Assembly (NCBI GenBank): GCA_963730285.1
Contig: CAVSQY010000007.1
Coordinates: 1-64,000, forward strand
Source: JARDZU01 sp963730285
GTDB taxonomy: Bacteria; Actinomycetota; Acidimicrobiia; Spongiisociales; ZC4RG35
Length of the DNA stretch: 64,000 nt
Reading direction: 5' to 3'
In this document: positions 8,383 to 17,345 of the stretch, in pieces
Layout of the letters: every line of letters begins with the position of its first letter
How positions within the stretch are numbered: the stretch's first letter is position 1
The notes under the pieces: model-generated
Databases searched by the model: none
What the model saw: the letters and a program-made list of their open reading frames with translations, nothing else
Told to the model about the DNA's origin: nothing
Made by a program: the position numbers and the translations under genes

Positions 8383-8650
8383 GTTCGGAGAGATGGCGGC
8401 GCGGGAGAGGGAGGCGAACCGGATTGCCCGTCGGCAGTGGTTCTGGCTTCACTTCGCCGTGTTCGCGACGACACAGGCGTTCTTGATCATCATCTGGGCC
8501 CTGAGCGCAGCCACCTATCCCTGGTACATCTTCCCCTTTTTTGGCTGGGGGATATTGATAGCGGCTCATGCAGTTTTCGCCTTCGTGGTGAAGAGCCCCG
8601 AGGAGATCATGGTCGAACGCGAGACCCGCCGATCAGGCGGACCACGGTGA
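8375..8650 (+). CDS. 2TM-domain membrane protein
   Basis: A 91-residue protein with an amphipathic N-terminal helix (AAREREANRIARRQWF) and two hydrophobic helices (FAVFATTQAFLIIIWALSA and FFGWGILIAAHAVFAFVV). This matches the small '2TM domain' family often found beside PadR regulators and histidine kinases in actinobacteria. Biochemical role is unknown; it may assist the neighbouring sensor-domain protein. It overlaps padR by 8 bases and the following gene by 4 bases (GTGA), so translation is coupled on both sides. Confidence 0.85.
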   Translation: MDEFGEMAAREREANRIARRQWFWLHFAVFATTQAFLIIIWALSAATYPWYIFPFFGWGILIAAHAVFAFVVKSPEEIMVERETRRSGGPR

Positions 8651-9468
8651 CGTGGCTGCTCGCGGCCTACGCGGACCGGCGAACGTATGGAGCGCTTGGC
8701 TATCTGCTGCTCGGGCTCCCGTTGGGCATATTCGGGTTTGTCGTGGTCGTCACCGGGCTGGCCCTCGGGTTGGGTCTGGTGGTGACGCTGATCGGGATAC
8801 CGATCCTCGTTCTCACCCTGCTTTTCGTCCGCGGGCTCGCCGGGCTGCACAGACAACTTGCATGGTCGATGTTGCAGGCGCCCCTACCACGGAGACCAAC
8901 AAGTCGCATCCGATCTCATGGGGTGTTCTGGGAGCGTCTGCGCCAACTGGTCACGGCTCGGCAGACGTGGAGGGAAGTGGCATACGTGCTGGCAAGCCTT
9001 CCCTTGGGCGTGATCGGATTCTCCCTTGTCGTAACCCTGATCGCCTTGATGTTTGGGGGGATTGGCCAGCCCATCGTCAACGCCACCGGGGTGGAGACAC
9101 ACATCGGCACCTGGACCATCGACACATTCGGTGAGTCGATGGTCTACCTCCCCATGAGCCTGGTATTCCTCTTGGTGGGTCCGCGGATCCTTCTCGGGCT
9201 TGGGACGGTGGCGGGGCGAATCGCCGTCAGGTTCCTGGGTCGCATCGAAGCCGACGAGTTGAAAAGGGCCATCGCCCAATCACTCGCCCGGGACGGCGAA
9301 CAGAACGCGTTTGCGATACGCGACCAGCTTCAGCTGAACTTTGGAGGAGGCTCTCATTTGAGCCCGACACGGGTTCAGGCAGCACTAATTGCCCTGGAAT
9401 CGAATGGGCAAGTGAGCGCTAGAACCGGTGCCTCCGGCGTCCTGTATCGGCTGACAGAACAGCCGTGA
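8647..9468 (+). CDS. Membrane protein with duplicated 'putative sensor' domain
   Basis: 273 residues from the GTG at 8647, which overlaps the upstream stop (GTGA). It has two copies of a hydrophobic domain: GYLLLGLPLGIFGFVVVVTG with a following LGLVVTLIGIPILVLTLLF, and VLASLPLGVIGFSLVVTLIA in the second half. This is the pattern of the Pfam 'Sensor' domain usually attached to histidine kinases. No kinase follows. The C-terminal 70 residues (AIAQSLARDGEQNAF ... GVLYRLTEQP) are soluble and look like a small winged-helix unit. A single-gene sensor-plus-DNA-binding arrangement is possible, but this is inference. It is the last gene of the PadR operon. Confidence 0.75.
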   Translation: MTWLLAAYADRRTYGALGYLLLGLPLGIFGFVVVVTGLALGLGLVVTLIGIPILVLTLLFVRGLAGLHRQLAWSMLQAPLPRRPTSRIRSHGVFWERLRQLVTARQTWREVAYVLASLPLGVIGFSLVVTLIALMFGGIGQPIVNATGVETHIGTWTIDTFGESMVYLPMSLVFLLVGPRILLGLGTVAGRIAVRFLGRIEADELKRAIAQSLARDGEQNAFAIRDQLQLNFGGGSHLSPTRVQAALIALESNGQVSARTGASGVLYRLTEQP

Positions 9469-9517
9469 GCGGACCTTCCGCCTCCGGTATGTCTCTCGTG
9501 GTGGTGAAGGAATCGAT

Positions 9518-10008
9518 GTGAGAGTGCCCGACTCACCTGTCTTGCAAGAAAGGCGATCTCTCAAGACGGGATGGCGTCGACATCAACTGACCACATATTT
9601 CGGGTTGACTTACGCCATCTCCTGGGCGTTTCTCATTCCCAGCTACAGGATTCTCTCCTCGACGCGGGATGGGCGCAAGGAGGGCTCGATGAGGTCCCAC
9701 CGCTGGCCTTCGTCGGCCTCATCGGCGCATTCGGTCCGACGTTGGCCGCGCTCATCCTCTCTTGGCATGAGGACCGCGGGAACGGCGTCCGGAGATTGCT
9801 GAAGCGTCTCGCGATCTGGCGGGTCCATGCTGGCTGGTACCTATTCGCGCTTTTTGCGGCGGCAGTCCTGCTCTTCGTCGCCCTGCTTGCCTCCCGCCCT
9901 GCCGGATTCTCGCTCGGGCCGGTACTCATGCATGGCGTCGGGGCGATGGTCTTCTCCGCGATCGCGCTCACTCTCCCTTTCGGCCCCGTGCCCGAGGAGC
10001 TCGGGTGG
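9518..10008 (+). pseudogene. CPBP/CAAX-type intramembrane protease, frameshifted and truncated
   Basis: The N-terminal helix (TTYFGLTYAISWAFLIPSY) lies in one frame from the GTG at 9518. After about 9650-9690 the protein continues in another frame (LAFVGLIGAFGPTLAALILS ... GWYLFALFAAAVLLFVALL). The second part reaches the first catalytic motif, FGPVPEELGW (family: EExxxR), and stops matching immediately after the Trp, at about base 10008, where the last bases of the convergent propeller gene begin. The Arg of EExxxR and the later FxxxH and HxxxN/D motifs are absent. It is therefore dead twice over: a frameshift plus loss of the second half of the membrane domain. Confidence 0.75.
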
Positions 10009-10009
10009 C

Positions 10010-11161
10010 TCAGTCGAAGCGAATCGGTTCTGGCTGCCAGATCACGCCGGTGAAGAGCCCTTCACGTCCCGATGGGAGGTCGGCAATGATCTGCTCCTCG
10101 GTTCCATCGGCATTCATCAGCACCAATCGATGGGCGGAGGGATAGTCGATGGCAGCGATCTGGCTTCCCGACGGCGACCAGGCAGCCGCCACGAAATGCC
10201 CCGTGGCGATCGAGCGAGGAGGCACGGACCCGCCGAGGTCGATCAGATAGAGGTTGGTGGGTATCGGGTCTGCGAACGGACCGACCAACCCGGCCGGGAC
10301 GGGAAGCGAACGTGGGCCGGCCACTGCCAGCAGTGTTGAACCGTCAGGCGACCAGCTGAGCTGGCGGATATGGCCGAAGACAGGGCCGGCCAGCTCTGTT
10401 GTGGCGCCACTCTCGATGTCCATCATCTGAATGGTTGGTTCCAGGCGCTCACCGTGGATGTGGTTGGCGATGAAGGCGATCTCGGATCCATCCGGCGACC
10501 ACACAGGGCTATAAAGACCCACGTCTTCGTCGAGGGGGAATTGAGACCTGTCGAGTTCTGCCGTGAAGACAACAACATTGCGTTTCAGATCGAGGATCGA
10601 CACGTCTCGCGGACCGACCTTCGCCGCCAGGGAGCCATCAGGGGAAAGCCAATTCGAGGTGACGAACCAGCAACAGTCGTACTGGTAGCCACGGACGCCA
10701 CCCCATGGGATTCGGGTCACGGTTCCTGTTAGGTCCATCAGGTAGCTCTCATTCGTGTACTCATTGTCCAATGCCAGGATCGACCCGTTGTTGGACCAGC
10801 CGACGGCGGCGAGCCTCGCAGCCGAATTCCAGCTGGGATCGGCCTGTGGCTCGGGGATGGTGAGGGTCACGACGCCGGTCAAATCCGTCGGATGCACAGC
10901 TCTCAACTTCCCATCGGCAACGTAGACGATTCGACCGCGGAAGGGCTCGAACACATCCAGGGAGACCACAGGTGAAACCTCGGGCACCGCCGGGATGGTG
11001 TCCGGCAGGGAAGCGTCCCCGCTTGGAACGAGCACCTGAATCAAGCCGCCCAAGAACAAGATCACCATGGTCGCGGCGATGAGCTTGGCGCTTCGCCTAC
11101 CCGCGCCCTCGAACCGATCTGTCCCGTCAGTCGACTCCCCGGTCGTCAAGTCTCCGCCCAC
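10010..11161 (-). CDS. Membrane-anchored TolB/WD40-like beta-propeller protein
   Basis: 383 residues from a GTG start. A cytoplasmic N-terminus of about 25 residues is followed by one membrane helix (LIAATMVILFLGGLIQVLV) and an extracytoplasmic domain with repeating propeller blades marked by WSPDGSEIAFIA, LSWSPDGSTLLAVAG and AAWSPSGSQIAAID. Such type II membrane propellers in actinobacteria often follow an ECF sigma factor or anti-sigma gene, but none is recognisable here. A 96-codon reading frame ending 16 bases inside this gene (11146-11436, minus) contains VDRLAGRLTDAARDE, which could be the remains of a fuller N-terminus in another frame. Its 3' end abuts the truncated CPBP gene. Confidence 0.8.
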   Translation of the reverse strand: MGGDLTTGESTDGTDRFEGAGRRSAKLIAATMVILFLGGLIQVLVPSGDASLPDTIPAVPEVSPVVSLDVFEPFRGRIVYVADGKLRAVHPTDLTGVVTLTIPEPQADPSWNSAARLAAVGWSNNGSILALDNEYTNESYLMDLTGTVTRIPWGGVRGYQYDCCWFVTSNWLSPDGSLAAKVGPRDVSILDLKRNVVVFTAELDRSQFPLDEDVGLYSPVWSPDGSEIAFIANHIHGERLEPTIQMMDIESGATTELAGPVFGHIRQLSWSPDGSTLLAVAGPRSLPVPAGLVGPFADPIPTNLYLIDLGGSVPPRSIATGHFVAAAWSPSGSQIAAIDYPSAHRLVLMNADGTEEQIIADLPSGREGLFTGVIWQPEPIRFD

Positions 11162-11878
11162 ATCACCTCCTCGGAGGTAACCCGCGCTGCGTCATCGCTC
11201 GTACCTAAACCAGCTTGTCCCCGCCGGGGTAGCCAACCTACGGGCTCATCCCGCGCTGCGTCCGTCAACCTACCGGCCAGTCGATCGACGTCGCTGTTTT
11301 CGGCGACCTGCCTTCGTGTTGACTCGAACGGAAATTGCGATGCCTCGGCATTCAGTCTCCTCGGCGAGGGACACCCAGCTATGTCCGGCGGAGGGCGAAC
11401 TCTGACAGGGTCTCGAGGCAGCGACGTTCTAACCACGCACCTGGATCATGTAGCAGGCGACCAGTTCTGGGTTTGGATTGTGGGCGGTGTCCTGCAGGTG
11501 GGTCGTCAGCGCCAGCCGAGCCAGTCAGGATTTCGCCGTTGATCTGGCGCACGGGTTGCTCGCCTGAAATCTGAATGTCTCCGTGTCCTACCACCTCAGC
11601 CAGTCGACTGATGGACACGCCCGAGAGGAGCTCCCATCCGCCATCCAGCACGTTCCCGGACATGACCAAGGAAGCCACCTACGCAACGTCGGCGTCACCG
11701 ATCGATGCCGTCGTTCTCGCCGCCGGCCAGGCCCCCTACGCCGAGATCGCCCACGCAGCAGATCACGTCCTCTTGGATCTATATCGCCGGGCAGCCGGCC
11801 AGTACCATTAGGAGCGGCCGGGCACATGCGGGAACCACGGCCAGGGCATACCCAATGGTTCCAACAGGTTCTACTTTG
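11162..11878. other. 717-base stretch without a supported gene
   Basis: Reading frames here are short, compositionally odd and lack recognisable motifs. The only hint is the minus-strand frame at 11146-11436 mentioned under the propeller gene. No RNA gene, repeat or terminator stem was recognised. Confidence 0.5.
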
Positions 11879-14800
11879 CTAGTTGGGGTGGCGGTTGAGA
11901 ATTTGGAACTTCCTGGCTGTGCCCTTCACCCTGGTCCGCATCAATTGGGCTCCCATGGCAGTTACTTCCTCGTCAACCTCCTCCAGCAGCGCTTCTCCCG
12001 CCTCGCGGTCCTGCGTCCCCAGTAGGGCTTCTGCCTGGCGCCAGCGGGCATACATCCGGTAATAGGCATAGTCGGCCGCATCCTTCGCTTTTGCCCACAA
12101 CTCGGGGCTCGATCCGGTGAGCCGGCTCATCTCGGCCTCGGCGAAGGCGAGATTCTGGACGTGGGTCATCACCGAAGTCCAAGACTCGGTCTTCGGCGGA
12201 GTGTCTTCGAGGATGCGCTGCATTCGCTCAAATGCCCGTTTCGCCCTGGTTGCGTTCGCATCAGAATTGCTCTCTATTGCCGCATCGACTTCGGCTCTCA
12301 CCAGAGGATTCAACACCCCGAGTTTCGCCGCTTCTCCAGTTGGGTGGACCTCGACGGACAGGTATCGGTCTGCGATTTCTCTGACGTCCTCGAGCCGTCC
12401 CTGATCGGCGAAGACGTCTGCGGCCAGCGGGTAATAGACGTGAGCCCAGCGTTCGTTCACCCCGCTCGTCGCCAACTCCTCGATGATGCGTCTCGCCTCT
12501 CTCAGGTTCCCCCTCATCCAGGACAGGCTCGAGGTGACCATGAGATAGATGCTTCGGTTGTAACCCTCGAGGAACCGGTTGCCGAGCCACGAGGCCGCTT
12601 CGTCGGCGTGGTCGAATTCGCCCGCTTGCATGTAGATCCACGGAAGCCAATCTGAGGCCGTCGACATGATGAAGTCGGGCCCCGGCTGCACAAGGGACAA
12701 CCATCTTCGGGCCGCCTGCATTGGAGCCGTGCGACGGGCCACCGGGTCCAGCATGTAGTTGTAGATGGAGTGACCGTACGTTCGGTCGATCGTCAACGGA
12801 TCGCCGGTTCCTTCGGCCAGATCGATTGCCCGCTTCTGTTGAGCGAGTCCTTCCCGAGTTCGACCGTTCCAGCAAAAGGCATCAGCCATCAGTTGCCTCG
12901 CCCATATCTCGGTGTCGACGCCCTCGTCCCCCGCGGCGAGCTCCTCCGCCTCTTTTGCCAGGTCGAGCATCGAGGCAGGGTCGGCCGTCGTCGACATGAA
13001 CAGACCCAGTTGGATCGACGCCAGCACCCAGGCCCTGAGGAGTGGAGCGGCCAGGTCGTTGATCAGGCGATGAGCGGCCTCGGCTTCGAGAATCGATCCT
13101 TCGACATCCTCCGAATATGCAAGCGACCGAGCCAGGAGTGCCCGCATCAGGGCAATGTCAGCCCGATCGTCGGCGATTTCGAGGGCGGATCCCAGCAAGG
13201 TCCGTGTAATCCCCAGGTGGCCGGTGAAGAACCAGTGCCAGGCGAGAGTCTGGGACAGGGTGATCACAGCCGGATCGTTCTGTCGGTTCGTCGCCACTTC
13301 CAAGGCCGCCTGAAGATTTCCGCTCTCGGCCGCGAGCTCTGTGATCAGGCCGCCGCTGCCGCTTCCCAAAGCCCGATGCCACAGACCTACCAGACTGCCC
13401 AGATACCAGCCCAGGTGGCGTTCTTCAATTGCGGTCTTCTCACCAGATTGCTCGAGTTGGTGTGCGGCGTATTGGCGCACGGTTTCGAGGAGCCGGTATT
13501 TGATCTCGGTCTTGGTCTCGTGGGTGATCACCAGCGACTTGTCCACCAGGTCCAAGATGATGGGTGTGATCTGCTGGCCAGGGAGGTCGGGTGCGGAGAT
13601 CACGTGCTCCGCCGTGTCGAGATGGAATGCTGCCCGGAACACGCTGAGCCGGTTGAGGACCGTCTGCTCGTCGGGTGTGAGGAGGCGATAGCTCCATTCG
13701 ATGGTGCCCCGGAGTGTCCGTTGGCGGAGCGGCGCAGTCGATGCCCCGCGAGTCAGAAGTCCCAATTGATCATCGAGGCGATCGGCGATCATGCCGACGG
13801 CAAGAGAGCGGACGCGGGCCGCTGCCAATTCGATGGCGAGCGGCATCCCGTCGAGCCGCTCGCAGATCCTGATCACATCGGGGAGATTGGCGTCGGTGAC
13901 GACAAAGAATGAATCGGCCGTGCCGGCGCGCTGGACGAACAGTTGCACGGCCTCGAACTCCAGGGCACTCCGAGCATCTGTTGCTGCTTCAAGGGGATAT
14001 CCCATACCCGGGATTTCGAAGATCGACTCGCCGGGGAGGCGGAGCGGTTCCCGGCTGGTTGCAACAAGCTTCATCTCAGAGCACTCCTCTAGGAGCCGCT
14101 GTGCCGTCGTGGCGATGTCCTCCAGGAGGTGCTCACAGTTGTCGAGGACGATGAGAGCTCTGTCTCTTCCGATAGCCCCGACTATTGCGTCGACAGTTTC
14201 GGTGCCCTCCGGCTGGAGACCCATCGCCACGGCTATCTCGGTTGCGACCATGCCGGCGTCATGTGTGGGAGCTAGCTCCACGATCCATACTCCGTCGGGA
14301 AATTCGCCGAGAGCTTCTCTGGCAACACGGAGGGCTATGCGGGTCTTACCTGAACCGCCAGGACCTGTCAGGGTCACCAGACGTCGCTCGGTCAGCAGCC
14401 GGCCAATGTTGTCAATTTCAACCGCCCGTCCTACGAAGCTGCTCAACTCGACAGGGAGATTGTTTCTGGTCTTAGCGAGAGCGTTGTCGTGGAGAAGCAC
14501 GCGCTCCTCGAGCCGCTGCAGGCGCTCGCCGGGCAGCAGCCCGATGTCGGCCAACTGCTCCGATATCTGACGATATGCGTAAAGAGCTTCGGTGTGCCTG
14601 CCGAGGCGATATCGAGCGGTCATCAAATGCTCCCAGAGTCGCTCCCGGAGGGGATGCTCGACTGTCAGGCTCTCGAGCTCCGGAAGAGCGTCAGCGCCCC
14701 TATCCAATTCGAGTAGCGCCTCGAAGCGCATCTCGAGCAACTCCAGATAGGTCTCTTCAAGCATCACAATCGTCGGTCGGGCGAAGTTATCGTCCTCTAG

Positions 14801-15226
14801 CTCGGGGTAAGGGCGTCCTCTCCGCAGCCGTAAAGCCTCGTCGGCTGCTCGAAGGACATCCGGCCAGCTCTTCGAACTCACGGAGCTTCTGACTTCACCA
14901 GCGAGTTGGAGAAACCGGGACGCGTCAACGAGGGCGGCGTCGATGTCGAGACGGTACCCGTGACCTTCCGTGACGATGATCTCACTCCCGATCGCCCTTC
15001 TCAGCGCCGACATGTGGGTCTGGATCGATGCCTTGGCCGTGGCAGGAGGGCGGTCCGGCCAGAAGCGATCGATGAGCAAGTCGATGCTGACACGTTGACC
15101 GGCGTCGAGAGTGAGGATGGCGAGGAGCCGCTTGTGGGCCGGCCGGGAAAGCCCGGCTGAGGCGCCGCCGGACACCTGTATCGGGCCCAAAACGTGGATC
15201 TGTGCGCTCTCGGTATCTGTCACCAT
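11879..15226 (-). CDS. AfsR/SARP-type STAND regulator (wHTH-BTAD-NB-ARC-TPR)
   Basis: About 1115 residues from the ATG at 15226. Residues 10-95 form an OmpR-like winged helix (IHVLGPIQVSGG, HKRLLAILTLDAG, EGHGYRLDI) and 100-245 the bacterial transcriptional activation domain (DASRFLQLAGEVRSS, EALYAYRQISEQLADIGLLP). Residues 265-560 hold an NB-ARC ATPase with Walker A GPGGSGKT and Walker B ALIVLDNCEHLL, and the remainder is TPR-like. Such proteins are large ATP-dependent activators of secondary metabolism or stress genes. Upstream in-frame starts at 15292 and 15340 would add up to 38 residues without domain character. It is divergent from the FAD oxidase at 15369; the intervening 142 bases probably carry both promoters and this protein's binding site. 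Confidence 0.9.
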   Translation of the reverse strand: MVTDTESAQIHVLGPIQVSGGASAGLSRPAHKRLLAILTLDAGQRVSIDLLIDRFWPDRPPATAKASIQTHMSALRRAIGSEIIVTEGHGYRLDIDAALVDASRFLQLAGEVRSSVSSKSWPDVLRAADEALRLRRGRPYPELEDDNFARPTIVMLEETYLELLEMRFEALLELDRGADALPELESLTVEHPLRERLWEHLMTARYRLGRHTEALYAYRQISEQLADIGLLPGERLQRLEERVLLHDNALAKTRNNLPVELSSFVGRAVEIDNIGRLLTERRLVTLTGPGGSGKTRIALRVAREALGEFPDGVWIVELAPTHDAGMVATEIAVAMGLQPEGTETVDAIVGAIGRDRALIVLDNCEHLLEDIATTAQRLLEECSEMKLVATSREPLRLPGESIFEIPGMGYPLEAATDARSALEFEAVQLFVQRAGTADSFFVVTDANLPDVIRICERLDGMPLAIELAAARVRSLAVGMIADRLDDQLGLLTRGASTAPLRQRTLRGTIEWSYRLLTPDEQTVLNRLSVFRAAFHLDTAEHVISAPDLPGQQITPIILDLVDKSLVITHETKTEIKYRLLETVRQYAAHQLEQSGEKTAIEERHLGWYLGSLVGLWHRALGSGSGGLITELAAESGNLQAALEVATNRQNDPAVITLSQTLAWHWFFTGHLGITRTLLGSALEIADDRADIALMRALLARSLAYSEDVEGSILEAEAAHRLINDLAAPLLRAWVLASIQLGLFMSTTADPASMLDLAKEAEELAAGDEGVDTEIWARQLMADAFCWNGRTREGLAQQKRAIDLAEGTGDPLTIDRTYGHSIYNYMLDPVARRTAPMQAARRWLSLVQPGPDFIMSTASDWLPWIYMQAGEFDHADEAASWLGNRFLEGYNRSIYLMVTSSLSWMRGNLREARRIIEELATSGVNERWAHVYYPLAADVFADQGRLEDVREIADRYLSVEVHPTGEAAKLGVLNPLVRAEVDAAIESNSDANATRAKRAFERMQRILEDTPPKTESWTSVMTHVQNLAFAEAEMSRLTGSSPELWAKAKDAADYAYYRMYARWRQAEALLGTQDREAGEALLEEVDEEVTAMGAQLMRTRVKGTARKFQILNRHPN

Positions 15227-15368
15227 TGGTGATTCTGCCAAACGGCTCGTGACCGGACTGTTGAGAGCTCGTTTAGAGACGACTTGTTCCATCGGCGTCG
15301 AAGGGCTCCGCGTCGCCAACGTGTGAGCACGTAAGTTCACCTACACCCTGAACCGGAGGCAGACTTCA

Positions 15369-16730
15369 ATGAGCATTTCCCAACCCGCTACCCGATTCGA
15401 CGCCAACCTGTTGAAGCCGGGCGATGACGACTTCGATGATGCCCGAGCACTTTGGAACGCCCGGTTCGATCGCCGCCCGGACCTTATTGTCCGCTGTCTC
15501 ACCAACGATGACGTACGGGCCGCGGTCGATTTCGCCCGGGACCAGGGGCTTCGTCTTTCGGTCAAGGGAGGCGGTCACTCCTACGCAGCCCACACCGTGG
15601 CCGACGGAGGGCTCCTGATCGACCTCTCGCCGATGAAGTCGGTGCGGGTGGATCCCGAAGCCCGGACGGTGACCGTCGAGGGTGGCGTGACATGCGGCGA
15701 GATGGACGCCGTTACCCAGGCCTACGGGCTGGCGGCACCCTTGCCGACGGTTTCTTCGGTCGGGGTGATCGGCGCTGCCTTGGGCGGCGGCGGGGGCTAT
15801 CTGACCAGGAGGTATGGATTGACTCTCGATAACGTGTTGTCGGCAGAGGTCGTGACTGCCGAAGGTCGTGTTCGTCGGGCCAGCGCCGAGGAGAACCAAG
15901 ACCTGTTCTGGGCGATCCGGGGTGGAGGAGGGAACTTCGGGGTGGTCACGAGAATGGTGATCGGTCTCCACGAAGTTGGGCCGCAAGTGCTCTCAGGGCA
16001 GATCATCTACCCGTTCGATCGGGCCGGAGATCATCTGCGGTTCTTCAGAGAGCTCATGTCGTCTGCCTCCGAGGAGTTCCAGTGCTATCCGTTCTGTTTT
16101 CGGGTTCCTCCGATCGAGCTGTTCCCCGAACAGACCCACGGCCAGCCGGTGATCGACTTCGTGTTCTGTCACCAGGATCCCGACGCGGCCGACTTCGTCC
16201 AGCCTCTCCGGAAGTTGGGTGATCCGATCCTCGACTTCGTCGGCCAGAGCGCGTATGTAGACACTCAAACCGCCTTTGACGCGAACATGCCCAAAGGCCG
16301 GCGTTACACATCCAAGGCTCACGACCTCGACCGACTGTCCGACGGTGCCATTGATGTGATGGTCGAATTCGTGCCGCTCATGGCCGGCGCGCTCACCGCG
16401 GCCTACTTCGACCCGTTGGGCGGCGCGGTGAGTCGCGTGGCTTTGGCAGAGACGCCGTATGCGGGTCGCGACACAAGATACGGATTTCACATCATGGCGG
16501 GATGGATGGATGCAACCGAAGATGAGGCCGTGTTGGGATGGGCTTCTGAGTTCCATGAGGCAATGGCTGCCCATGCCACGGGTGGTGTCTACGTCAACCT
16601 GATCGCCGACGACGAGAGTCATCGGATCCCAGCCGCCTACGGGCCCAATTACGAACGTCTCGTCGGGCTCAAGAAGAAGTGGGATCCGGACAACCTGTTC
16701 AGCAGCAACTACAACATCCCGCCCGGGTGA
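15369..16730 (+). CDS. FAD-linked oxidase, berberine-bridge (BBE)-like
   Basis: 453 residues, ATG with GGAGG 10 bases upstream. The FAD-binding PCMH domain shows LSVKGGGHSYAAHTVADGG with the His that carries the 8-alpha flavin link, then GVIGAALGGGGGYLTRRYGL and IRGGGGNFGVVT. The C-terminal BBE motif ends WDPDNLFSSNYNIPPG. In bicovalent BBE enzymes a Cys precedes the TVGVGG-like loop; here that position appears to be Ser (PTVSSVGVIG), which predicts a single covalent bond. Bacterial members oxidise sugars, alcohols or natural-product intermediates; the substrate cannot be read from sequence. Divergent from the SARP-type regulator, a likely control partner. Confidence 0.9.
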   Translation: MSISQPATRFDANLLKPGDDDFDDARALWNARFDRRPDLIVRCLTNDDVRAAVDFARDQGLRLSVKGGGHSYAAHTVADGGLLIDLSPMKSVRVDPEARTVTVEGGVTCGEMDAVTQAYGLAAPLPTVSSVGVIGAALGGGGGYLTRRYGLTLDNVLSAEVVTAEGRVRRASAEENQDLFWAIRGGGGNFGVVTRMVIGLHEVGPQVLSGQIIYPFDRAGDHLRFFRELMSSASEEFQCYPFCFRVPPIELFPEQTHGQPVIDFVFCHQDPDAADFVQPLRKLGDPILDFVGQSAYVDTQTAFDANMPKGRRYTSKAHDLDRLSDGAIDVMVEFVPLMAGALTAAYFDPLGGAVSRVALAETPYAGRDTRYGFHIMAGWMDATEDEAVLGWASEFHEAMAAHATGGVYVNLIADDESHRIPAAYGPNYERLVGLKKKWDPDNLFSSNYNIPPG

Positions 16731-17345
16731 CCCCCAGTACCGGTCCACCGATCTGCTCGACCGTCAACTTGACGTTTTGCGGGCGTTTGGTGGGTTCCAA
16801 TACACCGAACTCTGACAGCAAGGCGCCACATCATCGCTGATGTCAAATCATTAGGTGAGCAATCCCTTGGGGAGGATTAGCGGCTGATGGCGACCCGAAT
16901 GCCGACTGGACCGGTGCAGCATGCCGTTGCTGTCGCCGCCACAAGCAGCCGCTGATAGGAAGAGGCAGATCACGATGGTGAAATGCACTCCCCATCTTCC
17001 ATAGCCTTTAGTCAGCTGATTACCACTCATCGGTCACTCGGCAACGCAGCTGACCTCGAAGGTTCCCTCAGCTGTCGACAATTCATCTGCCAATCCGGCG
17101 CTGAACTGGTACCCCGACTCCTTCTCGTAGAACAGCGCAGTATCCGAAGCCATCCCGGGGGTCAACACCTCGACGTTGACGATCGGACCGGCCCGACATG
17201 ACCTCGACGTCGGTTTAGGCGTTTCTCGATTGAGCCGACATCACGGAGTGGTCACCACGCGGGTCGTGTGGATGGTGACGCTCGGATAGGACGGGCCGTC
17301 CCGACGCACCTGAGTGGTCCCACCGCACCAGCACCAACCTGAAGG
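16731..17345. other. 615-base intergenic stretch, no supported gene
   Basis: Lies between the convergent BBE-oxidase and aroKB genes. Short reading frames are present on both strands but have no recognisable domain or ribosome binding site. No convincing terminator hairpin or RNA gene was recognised. Confidence 0.5.

Noticed and set aside
11146..11436. 96-codon frame upstream of the propeller gene
   Set aside because: Only one short stretch (VDRLAGRLTDAARDE) looks protein-like; too little to call a gene, noted as a possible lost N-terminus.
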